From Arsukibacterium sp. UBA5043 (GTDB lineage Bacteria; Pseudomonadota; Gammaproteobacteria; Enterobacterales; Alteromonadaceae): a DNA stretch of 64,000 nucleotides. Below are positions 36,307-47,559 of the stretch, one piece after another (position 1 is the first letter of the stretch; each line of letters opens with the position of its first letter). The stretch covers positions 1 through 64,000 of the forward strand of contig DIBV01000006.1 of NCBI GenBank assembly GCA_002415085.1, written 5' to 3'. The translations under genes and the position numbers were made by a program. The notes beneath the pieces were generated by a model. The model saw nothing but the letters and a program-made list of their open reading frames with translations, was not told where the DNA came from and made no database searches.

Positions 36307-36771
36307 ATGACCACACGGAAAATTGAAATTTTAGTTGGCGCTTTTATTGTTGTAGCTGTGGCTGCATTTCTTATGCTGGCATTGAAAGTGGCTAATGCCG
36401 GGGTGACCGGTTCAGGCGAGAGTTATGTGCTGTATGCTAAATTCGAGAATATCGGAGGTTTAAAGGTTCGCTCTCCGATTAAAGTGGGTGGTGTGGTAGT
36501 GGGCCGGGTGGCCTCTATTGAATTGGACACCGTTTACTATACTCCGGTGGTTAAAATGGAGATTAACGAGCAATACAGTAATTTTCCTGAAACCAGTTCG
36601 GTTGCCATCTTAACATCGGGTTTGTTAGGCGAGCAGTACCTTGGTTTACAGCCGGGCTTTATCGATGAAACCGTCCAAATTCTGGCAGATGGTGATTCTA
36701 TTCAGGATACGCGTTCAGCTATTGTGCTGGAAGAGCTTATCGGCCAGTTCTTATTTAACCGGGGAAATTAA
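36307..36771 (+). CDS. mlaD: MCE-domain phospholipid carrier MlaD
   Basis: MlaD forms the hexameric periplasmic ring of the Mla transporter. The 154-aa protein has one N-terminal membrane helix (about 8-28) and an MCE domain (about 38-115) with GLKVRSPIKVGGVVVGRV and ILTSGLLGEQYLGLQPG. It is somewhat shorter than the 183-aa E. coli protein because the C-terminal tail is reduced. ATG 36307 is chosen over GTG 36295, which would overlap mlaE. Confidence 0.94.
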   Translation: MTTRKIEILVGAFIVVAVAAFLMLALKVANAGVTGSGESYVLYAKFENIGGLKVRSPIKVGGVVVGRVASIELDTVYYTPVVKMEINEQYSNFPETSSVAILTSGLLGEQYLGLQPGFIDETVQILADGDSIQDTRSAIVLEELIGQFLFNRGN

Positions 36772-36773
36772 TT

Positions 36774-37448
36774 GTGAAATATTTATCGGGCAGCGCATTA
36801 TTACTGGTTATGTTAACAGCGACTCCGTTTACGGCATACAGTAACGAGCCGGTAGCAAGATCAGCAACGCAACAAGTAGAGCAATACACGGACCCTTTTG
36901 AAATGATGGAGGTGGTTGCTGACAAAACGTTCCAGCGCATAGCCAAAGACCAAGAGCTGATTGCTAAGGACAAAGAGCATTTACGGGTTATCGTTAATGA
37001 AGAACTGGTGCCTTATATTGATGGTCGGTATGCTGCCTTAACAGTAATTGGCCGCACCGTAAATTTGCGGGAATTGCCACGGGAGGAGTTTGATGCGTTT
37101 GTGGTGGCATTTGAAGATTATATGGTTGCCTCTTACGCCGGTGCATTAACCTACTACCGGGATCAGAAAGTCATTATTCAGCCGGCACGTCCGCCTGAAA
37201 ATCAAAGTATCATGACGATTAAAACCCGGGTCATTGACCCTGGTAAACCGGATATCACCATCGATTTTAAATTACGTCGTAATCGTGGTTCTGAACACTG
37301 GTTGGTTTATGACATGGTAGCTGAGGGTATATCATTGCTAGACAGCAAGCGGGCTGAACTGAGCAACCTGATCCGGCAGCAAGGTGTTGCCCGGGTCACT
37401 GAACTGTTGCTGGAAAAAGCCAAAGAACCGATTAAAGTGCCGGAGTAA
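36774..37448 (+). CDS. mlaC: Periplasmic phospholipid-binding protein MlaC
   Basis: MlaC shuttles phospholipids across the periplasm between the MlaA-porin complex and MlaFEDB. The 224-aa protein starts at GTG and has a signal peptide (about 1-23). The conserved segments DPFEMMEVVADKTFQRI and YDMVAEGISLLDSKRAELSNLI are present. It lies two bases after mlaD and four before mlaB. MlaA is not in this window. Confidence 0.94.
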   Translation: MKYLSGSALLLVMLTATPFTAYSNEPVARSATQQVEQYTDPFEMMEVVADKTFQRIAKDQELIAKDKEHLRVIVNEELVPYIDGRYAALTVIGRTVNLRELPREEFDAFVVAFEDYMVASYAGALTYYRDQKVIIQPARPPENQSIMTIKTRVIDPGKPDITIDFKLRRNRGSEHWLVYDMVAEGISLLDSKRAELSNLIRQQGVARVTELLLEKAKEPIKVPE

Positions 37449-37452
37449 CGCC

Positions 37453-37746
37453 GTGTCACTGACTATTGACAGCAATGATAATATTTTACGGTTTGGTGGT
37501 GAGCTGAATCGTGACACATTAATGTTATATTCACCTTTTAAATTGTTAAATACCCTCAGCGGCAAGGTAATCTTTGATTTTTCCGCCCTAAGCAATGTAG
37601 ACTCAGCGGGATTGGCATGGCTAATTCAGCAGCTCGGCAAAGCACGTAAGCAGAAGCTAGAGGTTGAATTTGTCAAAGTTCCCGCGCAACTGCTTGCTTT
37701 AGCAAAGGTTAGTGCAGTAACGTCCTTGTTACCGATAACAGATTAA
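37453..37746 (+). CDS. mlaB: STAS-domain protein MlaB
   Basis: MlaB is the cytosolic STAS subunit that stabilises and activates MlaF. The 97-aa product starts at GTG 37453, with GGAG seven bases upstream. The open frame reaches back to 37384 inside mlaC, but that extension is not conserved. The STAS core IFDFSALSNVDSAGLAWLIQ is present, including the DSAG motif. Confidence 0.9.
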   Translation: MSLTIDSNDNILRFGGELNRDTLMLYSPFKLLNTLSGKVIFDFSALSNVDSAGLAWLIQQLGKARKQKLEVEFVKVPAQLLALAKVSAVTSLLPITD

Positions 37747-37754
37747 GGTGTCGT

Positions 37755-39280
<1,526 letters not shown>

Positions 39281-39315
39281 TCTGGCGTTAATAACTAATC
39301 CGAGATAGTAGCCGC

Positions 39316-40437
39316 TTAACCGCGGCGTAGTTCCCGCACTACTGTCGGTATTTCCAGGATCTGACCGTTGCGATTAATGGTCAGCACTAATTCAGTATTC
39401 GGCGCTGTTTCAGCGATCAGATTCAATGCCTGGCGAGTGTCTGAAAATTGCTCGCCGGCAATTTTCAGAATAACATCGCCAATTTGTAAATCTGCTTCAT
39501 CAGCCGGTCCGCCAGGACTTATCGCGGTGAGTGCCAGGCCGTACATTTTCTGGCCGGTAGAAACTAATTTGTCACCGGCGGCATTGACGACAGGATCACC
39601 AGATACCCCTAGATGGCTGCGGGTAACCCGGCCATGTTTAATCAGCTTATGCATAATATTTTGTGCAAGTTGATAAGGCACAGCAAAAAATATGCCTTGG
39701 ATCTCCTGATTTTGTAGTTGAAAAGCAGCCGCATTAATACCAACTAAAGTGCCATTAGTATTAACCAGCGCGCCACCAGAATTCCCTTTGTTTATCGCTG
39801 CGTCCATTCGCATAAAGTCGATATACCCACGGGAACTAAGGCCTGTGTTACCATTGGCACTGATAATTCCCTGAGTAATCGTCTGACCGAGGTTAAGCGG
39901 GTTACCAATCGCCAGCACGACATCGCCAACCTGTGAGTCGAGTTCAATATCCTGAGGTATTACTGGCAAATTATCTGCCTGAACATATAAAACCGCCAGA
40001 TCCGAGATAACATCCTGACCAATTAACACCGCCTCGAGCCAGCGACCATCCTGTAATGCCACTTCAATATGATCGGCACCGGAAACCACATGGTGATTTG
40101 TTAGAATATAACCTTTGGCGCTCATGATAACCCCGGAGCCCAGCTCCTGACGTTCAATTGAACGCGGTTGAAATCCCCGCGGATCGATAACTCTGCTGCG
40201 GGTATAAACATTGACAACAGCCGGTGCTGCTTTTCTTACAGCGCTGGCATAGGATACCGGGGCGGGTTCAGTTTGTTCATTATGACTTTGCCAGCTTGGC
40301 AGACTAATTCCGGTGAACTGAGGAAAAAATAACAGAATAACCAGCGCCAGAGCCAGGCCATAAACAACACTTTTGAGGATAAATAAAAAGATATTTCGCA
40401 CAGCTGTCTGGTAGCAAAAAGAATGTACAGCTAGCAT
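39316..40437 (-). CDS. degS: Site-1 envelope stress protease DegS
   Basis: DegS senses misfolded outer-membrane proteins and makes the first cut in RseA, starting the sigma-E response. The 373-aa protein has one membrane anchor (about 17-37), the trypsin-like domain with His in TNHHVVSGAD, Asp in SDLAVLYV and Ser in NKGNSGGALVN, and a single PDZ domain (about 270-365). The N-terminus before the anchor is longer than in E. coli, so a later start is possible. It is convergent with murA. Confidence 0.92.
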   Translation of the reverse strand: MLAVHSFCYQTAVRNIFLFILKSVVYGLALALVILLFFPQFTGISLPSWQSHNEQTEPAPVSYASAVRKAAPAVVNVYTRSRVIDPRGFQPRSIERQELGSGVIMSAKGYILTNHHVVSGADHIEVALQDGRWLEAVLIGQDVISDLAVLYVQADNLPVIPQDIELDSQVGDVVLAIGNPLNLGQTITQGIISANGNTGLSSRGYIDFMRMDAAINKGNSGGALVNTNGTLVGINAAAFQLQNQEIQGIFFAVPYQLAQNIMHKLIKHGRVTRSHLGVSGDPVVNAAGDKLVSTGQKMYGLALTAISPGGPADEADLQIGDVILKIAGEQFSDTRQALNLIAETAPNTELVLTINRNGQILEIPTVVRELRRG

Positions 40438-40492
40438 AGCACTAATTATGCTTAAGCAGTAGCCACTTAGCTACTGCTTAAGCCAATTTGCC

Positions 40493-41845
40493 TTATCGCA
40501 GTAAGATATAAAGCTCGTCATTTCCACGGCGAATATACAACGCGGCAACACCCTGGCGGCCCTCAAGTATCTGGCGTAAATCGGCCAGATTGCGTACCCG
40601 CTGTCTGTTAACGCCGGTAATGATATCGCCCTGACGCAGGCCTATCTGCTCTGCCACCGAGCCATTGGCCAGTTCGGTAATTTCTACGCCCCGCTCACCA
40701 TTATTAAGAATTGCCCCCTGTAACATCGGATGTAGTTGATTGGCGGCAAGCTGACCGCTTGCCAGTTCCTGCAGGGTTACGGTAACGCTGCGCTCTTTGC
40801 CATCACGCAAAATACCCAACTCAGCTTTACGATTTGCACCCAGAGTAGCAATTTTGGCTCGTAACTCATTAAAGCTTTGGATCCGGTTACCATTCATGCT
40901 GATGATAACATCGCCAGCTTTCAGTCCAGCTTTCGCTGCTGCGGTATCAGGCAGTACTTCGTTGACAAAAGCACCTTTACTAACGTCTAAGTTCAGCGCC
41001 TCTGTCAGTTCAGAATTGACATCATTTCCCCGCACTCCCAAACTGCCCCGGCGGATCTGGCCAAACTCAATAATCTGGTCAACCAGGTTTTTCATCATAT
41101 TGGAAGGGATAGAGAAACCAATACCGACATTGCCACCATTGGGACCCAGAATTGCCGTATTAATACCAATCAGTTCGCCACGCAGGTTAACCAAAGCACC
41201 GCCGGAGTTCCCTCTGTTGATGGCGGCATCAGTCTGAATAAAGTCTTCGAAGCCATCCATATTTAAGCCACTACGCCCCAGTGAACTGACAATACCGGAC
41301 GTGACGGTTTGCTCCAGCCCAAAAGGGTTACCAATAGCTATCGCGTAATCACCGACACGAAGCTTGTCTGAGTCGGCTAACGGAACTTGTACCAGGTTTT
41401 TGGCTTCAATTTGCAAAAGCGCAATATCACTTTGTGGATCTGCGCCCAGCTTTTTGGCCGTAAAACTACGACCATCTTTTAACTTTATTTGAATTTTATC
41501 AGCGTCTTGCACTACATGATTGTTAGTAACGATGTACCCTTTTTCTGCATCAATAATGACGCCCGAGCCCAAACCACTGAATGGCCGCTCCTGGGGTTGA
41601 TTACCCTGACCTCGCTGCCCGAAAAATTCCCGGAACGCATCTGGGATCCGCTGGCGTACTTCGCGGCTGCCTTCGACTGAGATATGCACTACCGCCGGGG
41701 TAGCTTTATCCAGCATAGGTGCCAGAGAAGGCATCTCTTGTTTATCTGAATTAAAAAACGGTAAGGCCGCCTGCACCGAGCTGGCAGGTACGGCTAAAGT
41801 TGCTGCCAATACGGCAGCGTGTAGCACAGACAATTTCATTTTCAT
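40493..41845 (-). CDS. degQ: Periplasmic serine protease DegQ/DegP type
   Basis: This Do-family endopeptidase and chaperone degrades damaged periplasmic proteins. The 450-aa protein has a signal peptide (about 1-26) and the protease domain with the triad His (VTNNHVV), Asp (SDIALLQI) and Ser (NRGNSGGALVN). Two PDZ domains follow (about 255-350 and 365-445). The short Q-linker loop and the location next to degS and zapG favour DegQ over DegP. Confidence 0.92.
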   Translation of the reverse strand: MKMKLSVLHAAVLAATLAVPASSVQAALPFFNSDKQEMPSLAPMLDKATPAVVHISVEGSREVRQRIPDAFREFFGQRGQGNQPQERPFSGLGSGVIIDAEKGYIVTNNHVVQDADKIQIKLKDGRSFTAKKLGADPQSDIALLQIEAKNLVQVPLADSDKLRVGDYAIAIGNPFGLEQTVTSGIVSSLGRSGLNMDGFEDFIQTDAAINRGNSGGALVNLRGELIGINTAILGPNGGNVGIGFSIPSNMMKNLVDQIIEFGQIRRGSLGVRGNDVNSELTEALNLDVSKGAFVNEVLPDTAAAKAGLKAGDVIISMNGNRIQSFNELRAKIATLGANRKAELGILRDGKERSVTVTLQELASGQLAANQLHPMLQGAILNNGERGVEITELANGSVAEQIGLRQGDIITGVNRQRVRNLADLRQILEGRQGVAALYIRRGNDELYILLR

Positions 41846-41936
41846 TGCGTAACAGTCTCCTTCACATACATGCGACTAAGAACGTTGTGGCATAGAAAAA
41901 GTTCAGCGTTTGTTTATTGCGTTATGTAACGAAGTA

Positions 41937-42383
41937 TTACTCGGGCTTACTCACTTTGCGCTCTTTAATCAAACCGCTGGCTTCGCCAGAATAGTCGCGG
42001 GGTTGCTCGTCAACAGCTGAATAAACCCGACGTTTTTCATCAATCTGATGTAAAGTTTGTTTAATATGGTCGGCGGCATCGGTAGACAAGTAATTTAACT
42101 CAGAATTTTTACTGACTGGTGGTTGTTCAACCAGCTGCATCTTAGACTGTTGTACGTGGCGGGCAATGCGTGAATAATTGTCCTGTAACTGAGTCATAAG
42201 TTGATTAGTAACGTCCAGATGTTGTGAGACATCCTGACGGTACTGATTCAGTTGCTGGCGACTGGCATCAAGCTCCTGTTGCAGTTTATGACTGTTAAAT
42301 TGCTTTAAACTGTATAATCTGGCCAGAATCGCACCCACTATTAAACCAACTGCCAGACCCGCCAGGGCGAACGTGAGATCCAT
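41937..42383 (-). CDS. zapG: Cell-division-associated protein ZapG (YhcB, DUF1043)
   Basis: The 148-aa protein has one N-terminal membrane helix (about 5-24) followed by a long coiled coil (about 28-90) rich in Gln and Leu, the DUF1043/YhcB pattern. It is an inner-membrane protein linked to divisome and envelope assembly. It is divergent from zapE and next to degQ, the usual arrangement. Confidence 0.9.
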   Translation of the reverse strand: MDLTFALAGLAVGLIVGAILARLYSLKQFNSHKLQQELDASRQQLNQYRQDVSQHLDVTNQLMTQLQDNYSRIARHVQQSKMQLVEQPPVSKNSELNYLSTDAADHIKQTLHQIDEKRRVYSAVDEQPRDYSGEASGLIKERKVSKPE

Positions 42384-42506
42384 ATCAACTCCTAAATAGT
42401 AAATTCTGTCACCAGTGTACCTTAACTTCTTAGCTTGAGTGGTAAGGCATGTTATTATTATCGCCTGTTTTTCCAGCTAAACCAACTAAGTTTGCAGCAA
42501 TTGCCC

Positions 42507-43598
42507 ATGACACCAGCAGAAAAATATCAGCAAGACTTAACCCGGCCTGATTTTCATCATGATACGGCACAGGAATATGCGGTTAAGCAGTTACAACGGC
42601 TTTACGATGACTTTGTCCAGAAGCTGCCGCAATCACAGTCATGGTGGCAAAAATTAAGAACGGGTACCCCGCAGAAAAAGCCACTTACGGGCTTGTATTT
42701 CTGGGGTGGGGTTGGCCGGGGCAAAACTTATCTGGTCGATACATTTTATGAATGTTTGCCGACCAAACGAAAAATGAGAATTCATTTTCATCGCTTTATG
42801 CACCGGGTCCACGAAGATCTAAAATTGCTAAAGGGGGTAAAAAATCCGCTGGAGCAGGTTGCTGATAATTTCAGCAAGCAAACTGACATTATTTGTTTTG
42901 ACGAGTTTTTTGTCTCAGACATTACTGATGCCATGATTTTAGGCACCTTGATGCAGGGCCTGTTTGCGCGCGGCATCACTCTGGTCGCAACCTCCAACAT
43001 TGAACCGGATGGTTTATATCGCAATGGTTTGCAACGGGCGCGTTTTTTGCCTGCTATTGGTTTAATTAAACAACATTGCCAAATATTTAATGTAGATAGC
43101 GGTATTGATTACCGGCTGCGGACTTTGGAACAAGCTGAAATTTATCACCATCCATTAGATAAAGAGGCTGAACAGAATCTACAGCAATATTTTTTGGCAT
43201 TGTCGGTAGAGCCTCGTCAGGCCGCATGCCAGATTGACGTTGCCAATCGAAAGTTAAGCGCGCTGGCAGAGGCGGATGGTATTGTCTGGTTCTCTTTTAA
43301 CACCTTATGCGAGAGCGCCCGTAGCCAATACGATTATATGGAGTTAAGCAGATGTTATCACACCGTATTGTTGTCTGGGGTGAAACCAATGGGGCGCCAG
43401 AATGAAGATGTCAGCCGGCGTTTTATTGCCCTGGTAGACGAGTTTTATGAGCGCCAGGTAAAGCTGATAATGTCGGCAGAAGTTGCGCTGGAGCAGCTTT
43501 ACACTGAGGGTTTACTTGAATTTGAGTTTAAGCGCTGCATTAGCCGGTTGCAGGAAATGCAGTCCCGGGACTATCTGGCGTCAGCTCATTTACCCTGA
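42507..43598 (+). CDS. zapE: Cell division ATPase ZapE
   Basis: ZapE is an AFG1-like AAA ATPase that acts on the FtsZ ring late in division. The 363-aa protein has Walker A WGGVGRGKTYLVD, Walker B IICFDEFFVSD and sensor region LVATSNIEPDGLYRNGLQRARFLPAI. ATG 42507 is chosen because MTPAEKYQQDL is the usual family start; the open frame upstream to 42435 is not conserved. Confidence 0.94.
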   Translation: MTPAEKYQQDLTRPDFHHDTAQEYAVKQLQRLYDDFVQKLPQSQSWWQKLRTGTPQKKPLTGLYFWGGVGRGKTYLVDTFYECLPTKRKMRIHFHRFMHRVHEDLKLLKGVKNPLEQVADNFSKQTDIICFDEFFVSDITDAMILGTLMQGLFARGITLVATSNIEPDGLYRNGLQRARFLPAIGLIKQHCQIFNVDSGIDYRLRTLEQAEIYHHPLDKEAEQNLQQYFLALSVEPRQAACQIDVANRKLSALAEADGIVWFSFNTLCESARSQYDYMELSRCYHTVLLSGVKPMGRQNEDVSRRFIALVDEFYERQVKLIMSAEVALEQLYTEGLLEFEFKRCISRLQEMQSRDYLASAHLP

Positions 43599-43678
43599 CT
43601 AGCCCGGCTACTTACAACGAACTACAACAATTATGATATTTTTTCATCAACAGGGCTGATCTTTGTAATTGTTTAATA

Positions 43679-43684
43679 TATAAT
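43679..43684 (+). promoter_or_regulatory. -10 element of the rplM-rpsI promoter
   Basis: A perfect TATAAT is followed by a G+C-rich start region, typical of ribosomal protein promoters. The -35 region is not well conserved. Confidence 0.5.
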
Positions 43685-43712
43685 CCGCGCCCGGCCTACG
43701 TTACAGCCTCAT

Positions 43713-43736
43713 ACTGCCGTTAGCCCGGTAGTTTTT
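43713..43736 (+). promoter_or_regulatory. Terminator-like hairpin in the rplM leader
   Basis: ACTGCCG (43713-43719) and CGGTAGT (43726-43732) pair over 7 bp with one G-U, closing a 6-nt loop, and are followed by TTTT. It lies about 20 nt after the predicted transcription start and 87 bp before the rplM ATG. It may be an attenuator or an L13-binding site; autogenous control of this operon by L13 is known in E. coli. Confidence 0.45.
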
Positions 43737-43823
43737 GTACTCGAAGGGGTGCGATTACGACATTGTTAGCAACAGCCCTGCGCAATGTTAGGTGTAACTT
43801 AAGTTTATTTGGAATAGGTTTAG

Positions 43824-44252
43824 ATGAAAACTTTTACTGCAAAGCCAGAAAGCGTAGAACGCGACTGGTACGTTGTTGATGCAAACGGTAAAACACTGGG
43901 TCGTATCGCAACAGAAATCGCTGCTCGTTTACGTGGCAAGCATAAGCCAGAGTATACTCCTCATGTTGACACCGGTGATTACATCATCGTTATCAACGCT
44001 GAGAAAGTAACTGTTACTGGTAACAAAGCGAAAAACAAAATGTATTACTCGCATACTGGTTTCCCAGGCGGTATCAAGGAAATCAGCTTCGAGAAGCTGA
44101 TCGCGAAAAAACCTGAAATGGTTCTGGAAACTGCCATCAAAGGTATGTTGCCCAAAGGCCCATTAGGCCGCGCTATGTTCCGTAAGTTAAAAGTTTACGC
44201 TGGCGCAGAGCATCAACACACTGCTCAGCAACCGCAAATTTTAGATATTTAA
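43824..44252 (+). CDS. rplM: 50S ribosomal protein L13
   Basis: L13 is an early-assembly protein of the large subunit. The 142-aa product starts [20 protein letters not shown] and contains the conserved [18 protein letters not shown] and MLPKGPLGR segments. It forms an operon with rpsI, 12 bp downstream, and has a leader of about 130 nt. Confidence 0.98.
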   Translation: MKTFTAKPESVERDWYVVDANGKTLGRIATEIAARLRGKHKPEYTPHVDTGDYIIVINAEKVTVTGNKAKNKMYYSHTGFPGGIKEISFEKLIAKKPEMVLETAIKGMLPKGPLGRAMFRKLKVYAGAEHQHTAQQPQILDI

Positions 44253-44264
44253 TCGGAGCATAAC

Positions 44265-44657
44265 ATGGCACAGAATCAATATTACGGAACTGGTCGTCGT
44301 AAAAGCTCAACGGCCCGCGTCTTCTTAAAAGCTGGATCAGGTAACATTGTTATCAACCAGCGCGCTCTGACCGAGTACTTCGGCCGTGAAACTGCCTGTA
44401 TGGTAGTAAAGCAGCCGTTAGAACTGGTTGATATGGTTGAAAAGTTCGACCTGTACATCACTGTCAAAGGTGGTGGTATCAGCGGTCAGGCCGGTGCTAT
44501 CCGTCACGGTATCACCCGTGCACTGATGGAATTTGACGAGTCACTGCGTCCGGCGCTGCGTAAAGCTGGCTTCGTTACGCGTGATGCTCGTAAAGTTGAA
44601 CGTAAGAAGGTCGGTCTGCGTAAAGCACGTAAACGTCCACAGTACTCAAAGCGTTAA
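44265..44657 (+). CDS. rpsI: 30S ribosomal protein S9
   Basis: S9 is a basic small-subunit protein whose C-terminal tail reaches the P-site tRNA. The 130-aa product starts [20 protein letters not shown] and ends in the conserved [12 protein letters not shown]. It is co-transcribed with rplM and followed by a strong terminator. Confidence 0.98.
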   Translation: MAQNQYYGTGRRKSSTARVFLKAGSGNIVINQRALTEYFGRETACMVVKQPLELVDMVEKFDLYITVKGGGISGQAGAIRHGITRALMEFDESLRPALRKAGFVTRDARKVERKKVGLRKARKRPQYSKR

Positions 44658-44673
44658 TTCGCTTCTGGTACCA

Positions 44674-44706
44674 AAAACCCGGCTTATTGTGCCGGGTTTT
44701 TTATTT
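44674..44706 (+). terminator. Intrinsic terminator of rplM-rpsI
   Basis: AAAACCCGGC (44674-44683) and GCCGGGTTTT (44691-44700) form a 10-bp stem with a 7-nt loop, followed by TTATTTT. Confidence 0.9.
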
Positions 44707-44928
44707 TAATCAATTTCAAATATACCATGGCTGTAAGCCCTGAACTGTAACGCTTTGTTGCTGTTTATGCCTCATAACTGCTGATATATTAGCTATTCAT
44801 CCCACCTTAAACCTTGTGTAAAGCAGGGCTTTTCATTATGATCGGCGTTATTTTTTAAACTTATAATAATTGCTGGAATTCAGCCGCTTAAATTTTTTTA
44901 TGTTAAGCGTTAACGTGGAGATGAGTGG

Positions 44929-45519
44929 ATGAGCAATGCGCCTGTAGATCATGGTCGCCGCCGCTTCCTTACCATTGCTACCTCAGTAGTGGGAGGCGTG
45001 GGTGCTGTTGGAGTGGCTGTGCCCTTTATTGCATCCTGGAATCCGAGTGAGCGGGCTAAGCAAGCCGGTGCTGCAGTAACTGCAGACATAAGCAAACTCG
45101 AACCAGGGCAGTTAATCCGGGTAGAGTGGCGGGGAAAGCCGGTTTGGATAGTAAAACGCACCGAGGAAACACTCGGGCAGTTAGAGCAAACCGAAAGCAA
45201 ACTGCGTGACCCATCATCCGATGTTCCGCAACAGCCTGCTTATGCCCAGAATCGACATCGTTCAATCAGACCAGAAATTTTTGTCGCTGTCGGAATTTGT
45301 ACTCACCTGGGTTGTTCACCTTCTTATTTGCCAAATGATTTTGCGGCTCAGGTTGAAGGCATCCGGGCTGGCTTCTTTTGCCCATGTCACGGTTCCAAGT
45401 TTGATATGGCGGGCCGGGTATTTCAGGGCGTGCCTGCTCCAACCAATTTAGTGGTACCGCCACATATGTTTATCGATGATAACACCATTGTGGTTGGTGA
45501 AGATGAGGGGGCTGTCTGA
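44929..45519 (+). CDS. petA: Cytochrome bc1 Rieske iron-sulfur subunit
   Basis: This is the 2Fe-2S subunit of the ubiquinol-cytochrome c reductase. The 196-aa protein has an N-terminal twin-arginine-type segment with RRRFLTIATSVVGGVGAVG and one membrane anchor. The cluster motifs CTHLGC (about 123-128) and CPCHGS (about 150-155) supply the two Cys-His pairs. It overlaps petB by one base and is the first gene of the petABC operon. Confidence 0.97.
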   Translation: MSNAPVDHGRRRFLTIATSVVGGVGAVGVAVPFIASWNPSERAKQAGAAVTADISKLEPGQLIRVEWRGKPVWIVKRTEETLGQLEQTESKLRDPSSDVPQQPAYAQNRHRSIRPEIFVAVGICTHLGCSPSYLPNDFAAQVEGIRAGFFCPCHGSKFDMAGRVFQGVPAPTNLVVPPHMFIDDNTIVVGEDEGAV

Positions 45520-46793
45520 TGTTTAAAAACCTGATGAGCTGGATTGAGTACCGCTTACCCTTTATGGATAAGATGAACCTGCATGTGATGCAGTATCCGG
45601 CACCAAAGAATTTTAACTTCTGGTATTTTTTTGGCTCACTGGCCATGCTGGTGCTGGTTAACCAGATTGTTACCGGTATCTGGTTAACGATGAATTATGA
45701 ACCCTCAGCAGAAGGTGCGTTTGCATCGGTTGAATACATCATGCGTGATGTTGATTATGGCTGGTTGTTACGTTACATGCACTCTACCGGTGCCTCGGCC
45801 TTTTTTGTCGTAGTCTATTTACATATGCTGCGCGGCATGATGTACGGCTCTTATCAGAAACCACGTGAACTACTGTGGATTTTTGGCATGTTGATCTTCC
45901 TGGTGCTGATGGCTGAAGCCTTTATGGGCTACTTGCTGCCTTGGGGCCAAATGTCGTTCTGGGGCGCTCAGGTTATCATCGGAATATTTGGTACGATACC
46001 GTTTATTGGTGAAGACTTAACGCTGTGGATCCGGGGTGACTATGTTATATCCGGTGCAACCCTGAACCGCTTCTTCGCCTTGCATGTTATTGCCTTGCCA
46101 TTGGTACTGGTAATTCTGGTGTTCCTGCATATCATGGCGTTGCATGAAGTGGGTTCTAATAACCCGGACGGTATCGACATTAAGAAAGATAATGACGGGT
46201 CGGTTGAACAAACTGAAGCGGATAAAAAGTTTACTTTCCATCAGTATTTTACCCGCGGTGGTAAAAAAATCATTGTGGATGCGATCCCATTCCATCCTTA
46301 TTACACGGTAAAAGATTTAGTCGGTGTGGCAGGTTTTCTGTTAATTTTTGCCTGGGTAATTTTCTTTCTGCCCGAGGGCGGCGGCTATTTCCTTGAGCCA
46401 CCAAACTTCGAACCGGCAAACCCGTTGAAAACCCCTGATCATATCGCGCCAGTATGGTACTTCACACCATTCTACGCCATTTTACGGGCGATACCGCATC
46501 CGTTCATGGGTGCTGTGGCTATGTTCGCTGCCATTGTAGCTCTGGCGTTGTTGCCGTGGCTGGACCGAGGCAAGGTGCGTTCAGTACGCTATCGTAGTGG
46601 TTTGCACAAAGTTAACCTGATTAATTTCTGTATCAGCTTTGTGGCATTGGGTGTGTTGGGTGTATTGCCGGCAGAAGGTGTCTATACCCTAATGGCTCAG
46701 ATATTCTCGTTTACATATTTTGGATTCTTTGTGCTGTTGTTTTTCTACAGTAAGAATGAAAACACCAAGCCGTTACCAGTGAGGGTTACCTAA
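45519..46793 (+). CDS. petB: Cytochrome b of the bc1 complex
   Basis: This 424-aa membrane subunit binds two b haems and forms the quinol oxidation and quinone reduction sites. The histidines in RYMHSTGASAFF and in FALHVIALPLVLVILVFLHI fit the haem-ligand helices. The Qo-site PEWY motif appears here as PVWYFTPFYAILR. Eight hydrophobic helices are visible. It overlaps petC by one base. Confidence 0.96.
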   Translation: MFKNLMSWIEYRLPFMDKMNLHVMQYPAPKNFNFWYFFGSLAMLVLVNQIVTGIWLTMNYEPSAEGAFASVEYIMRDVDYGWLLRYMHSTGASAFFVVVYLHMLRGMMYGSYQKPRELLWIFGMLIFLVLMAEAFMGYLLPWGQMSFWGAQVIIGIFGTIPFIGEDLTLWIRGDYVISGATLNRFFALHVIALPLVLVILVFLHIMALHEVGSNNPDGIDIKKDNDGSVEQTEADKKFTFHQYFTRGGKKIIVDAIPFHPYYTVKDLVGVAGFLLIFAWVIFFLPEGGGYFLEPPNFEPANPLKTPDHIAPVWYFTPFYAILRAIPHPFMGAVAMFAAIVALALLPWLDRGKVRSVRYRSGLHKVNLINFCISFVALGVLGVLPAEGVYTLMAQIFSFTYFGFFVLLFFYSKNENTKPLPVRVT

Positions 46794-47530
46794 TGATGAA
46801 AACGTTATTGTCTGCTGTTGCATTATTAGCTTCTTCACTGGCCATCGCAGCGGGCCCAACAGTACAATTGGATAAAGCGCCGATCGATCTAACCGATAAG
46901 GCATCACTGCAAAATGGTGCCCGCTTGTTCCAGAATTATTGTCTGGGCTGTCATCAGATGCAATATCAGCGTTATTCTCGTACCTTTGCCGATCTGGATA
47001 TTCCGGAGGAGCTGGGTATGGAGCACCTGATGTTTACCGGTGAAAAAGTCGGCGATCATATTACCAACAACATGTCGGCAAAAGACGGTGAAAAGTGGTT
47101 TGGTGCCACCCCGCCTGATTTAACCAACGTTGCCCGGGTACGAGGTCCTGATTGGCTTTATACTTATCTGCGCGCTTTCTATGCGGATGATAGCCGGCCA
47201 TTTGGCGTAAACAATGAAGTGTTTCCGTTGGTTGGTATGCCGCATGTGCTGCAGGAATTGCAAGGCCTGCCAAGCAAAACTTATGAAACCCGGTTAGTTG
47301 ATGGTGAACCTAAACAGGTTTACGTCGGCATTAAAACCGATGGCAGTGGCGAGTTAAGCGAAGAAGAATATGATCGTGCCGTTGCAGATCTGGTAAACTA
47401 CCTGGAATACGTAGGCGAGCCAACCAAACTGGAAGCGCATGCTTTGGGTTACAAAGTGATGATCTTTTTGTTGATTTTCCTTGTGCTGGCTTATTTACTG
47501 AAGAAAGAATACTGGAAAGATGTTCACTAA
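46793..47530 (+). CDS. petC: Cytochrome c1
   Basis: Cytochrome c1 passes electrons from the Rieske protein to soluble cytochrome c. The 245-aa protein has a signal peptide (about 1-20), the haem motif CLGCHQ (about 51-55), the Met axial-ligand region around VGMPHVL and a C-terminal membrane anchor (about 221-238). It ends the petABC operon and is followed by a hairpin with a T-rich tail. Confidence 0.96.
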   Translation: MMKTLLSAVALLASSLAIAAGPTVQLDKAPIDLTDKASLQNGARLFQNYCLGCHQMQYQRYSRTFADLDIPEELGMEHLMFTGEKVGDHITNNMSAKDGEKWFGATPPDLTNVARVRGPDWLYTYLRAFYADDSRPFGVNNEVFPLVGMPHVLQELQGLPSKTYETRLVDGEPKQVYVGIKTDGSGELSEEEYDRAVADLVNYLEYVGEPTKLEAHALGYKVMIFLLIFLVLAYLLKKEYWKDVH

Positions 47531-47559
47531 TTAGTTGATTTAACTAGTATTGAGATACC

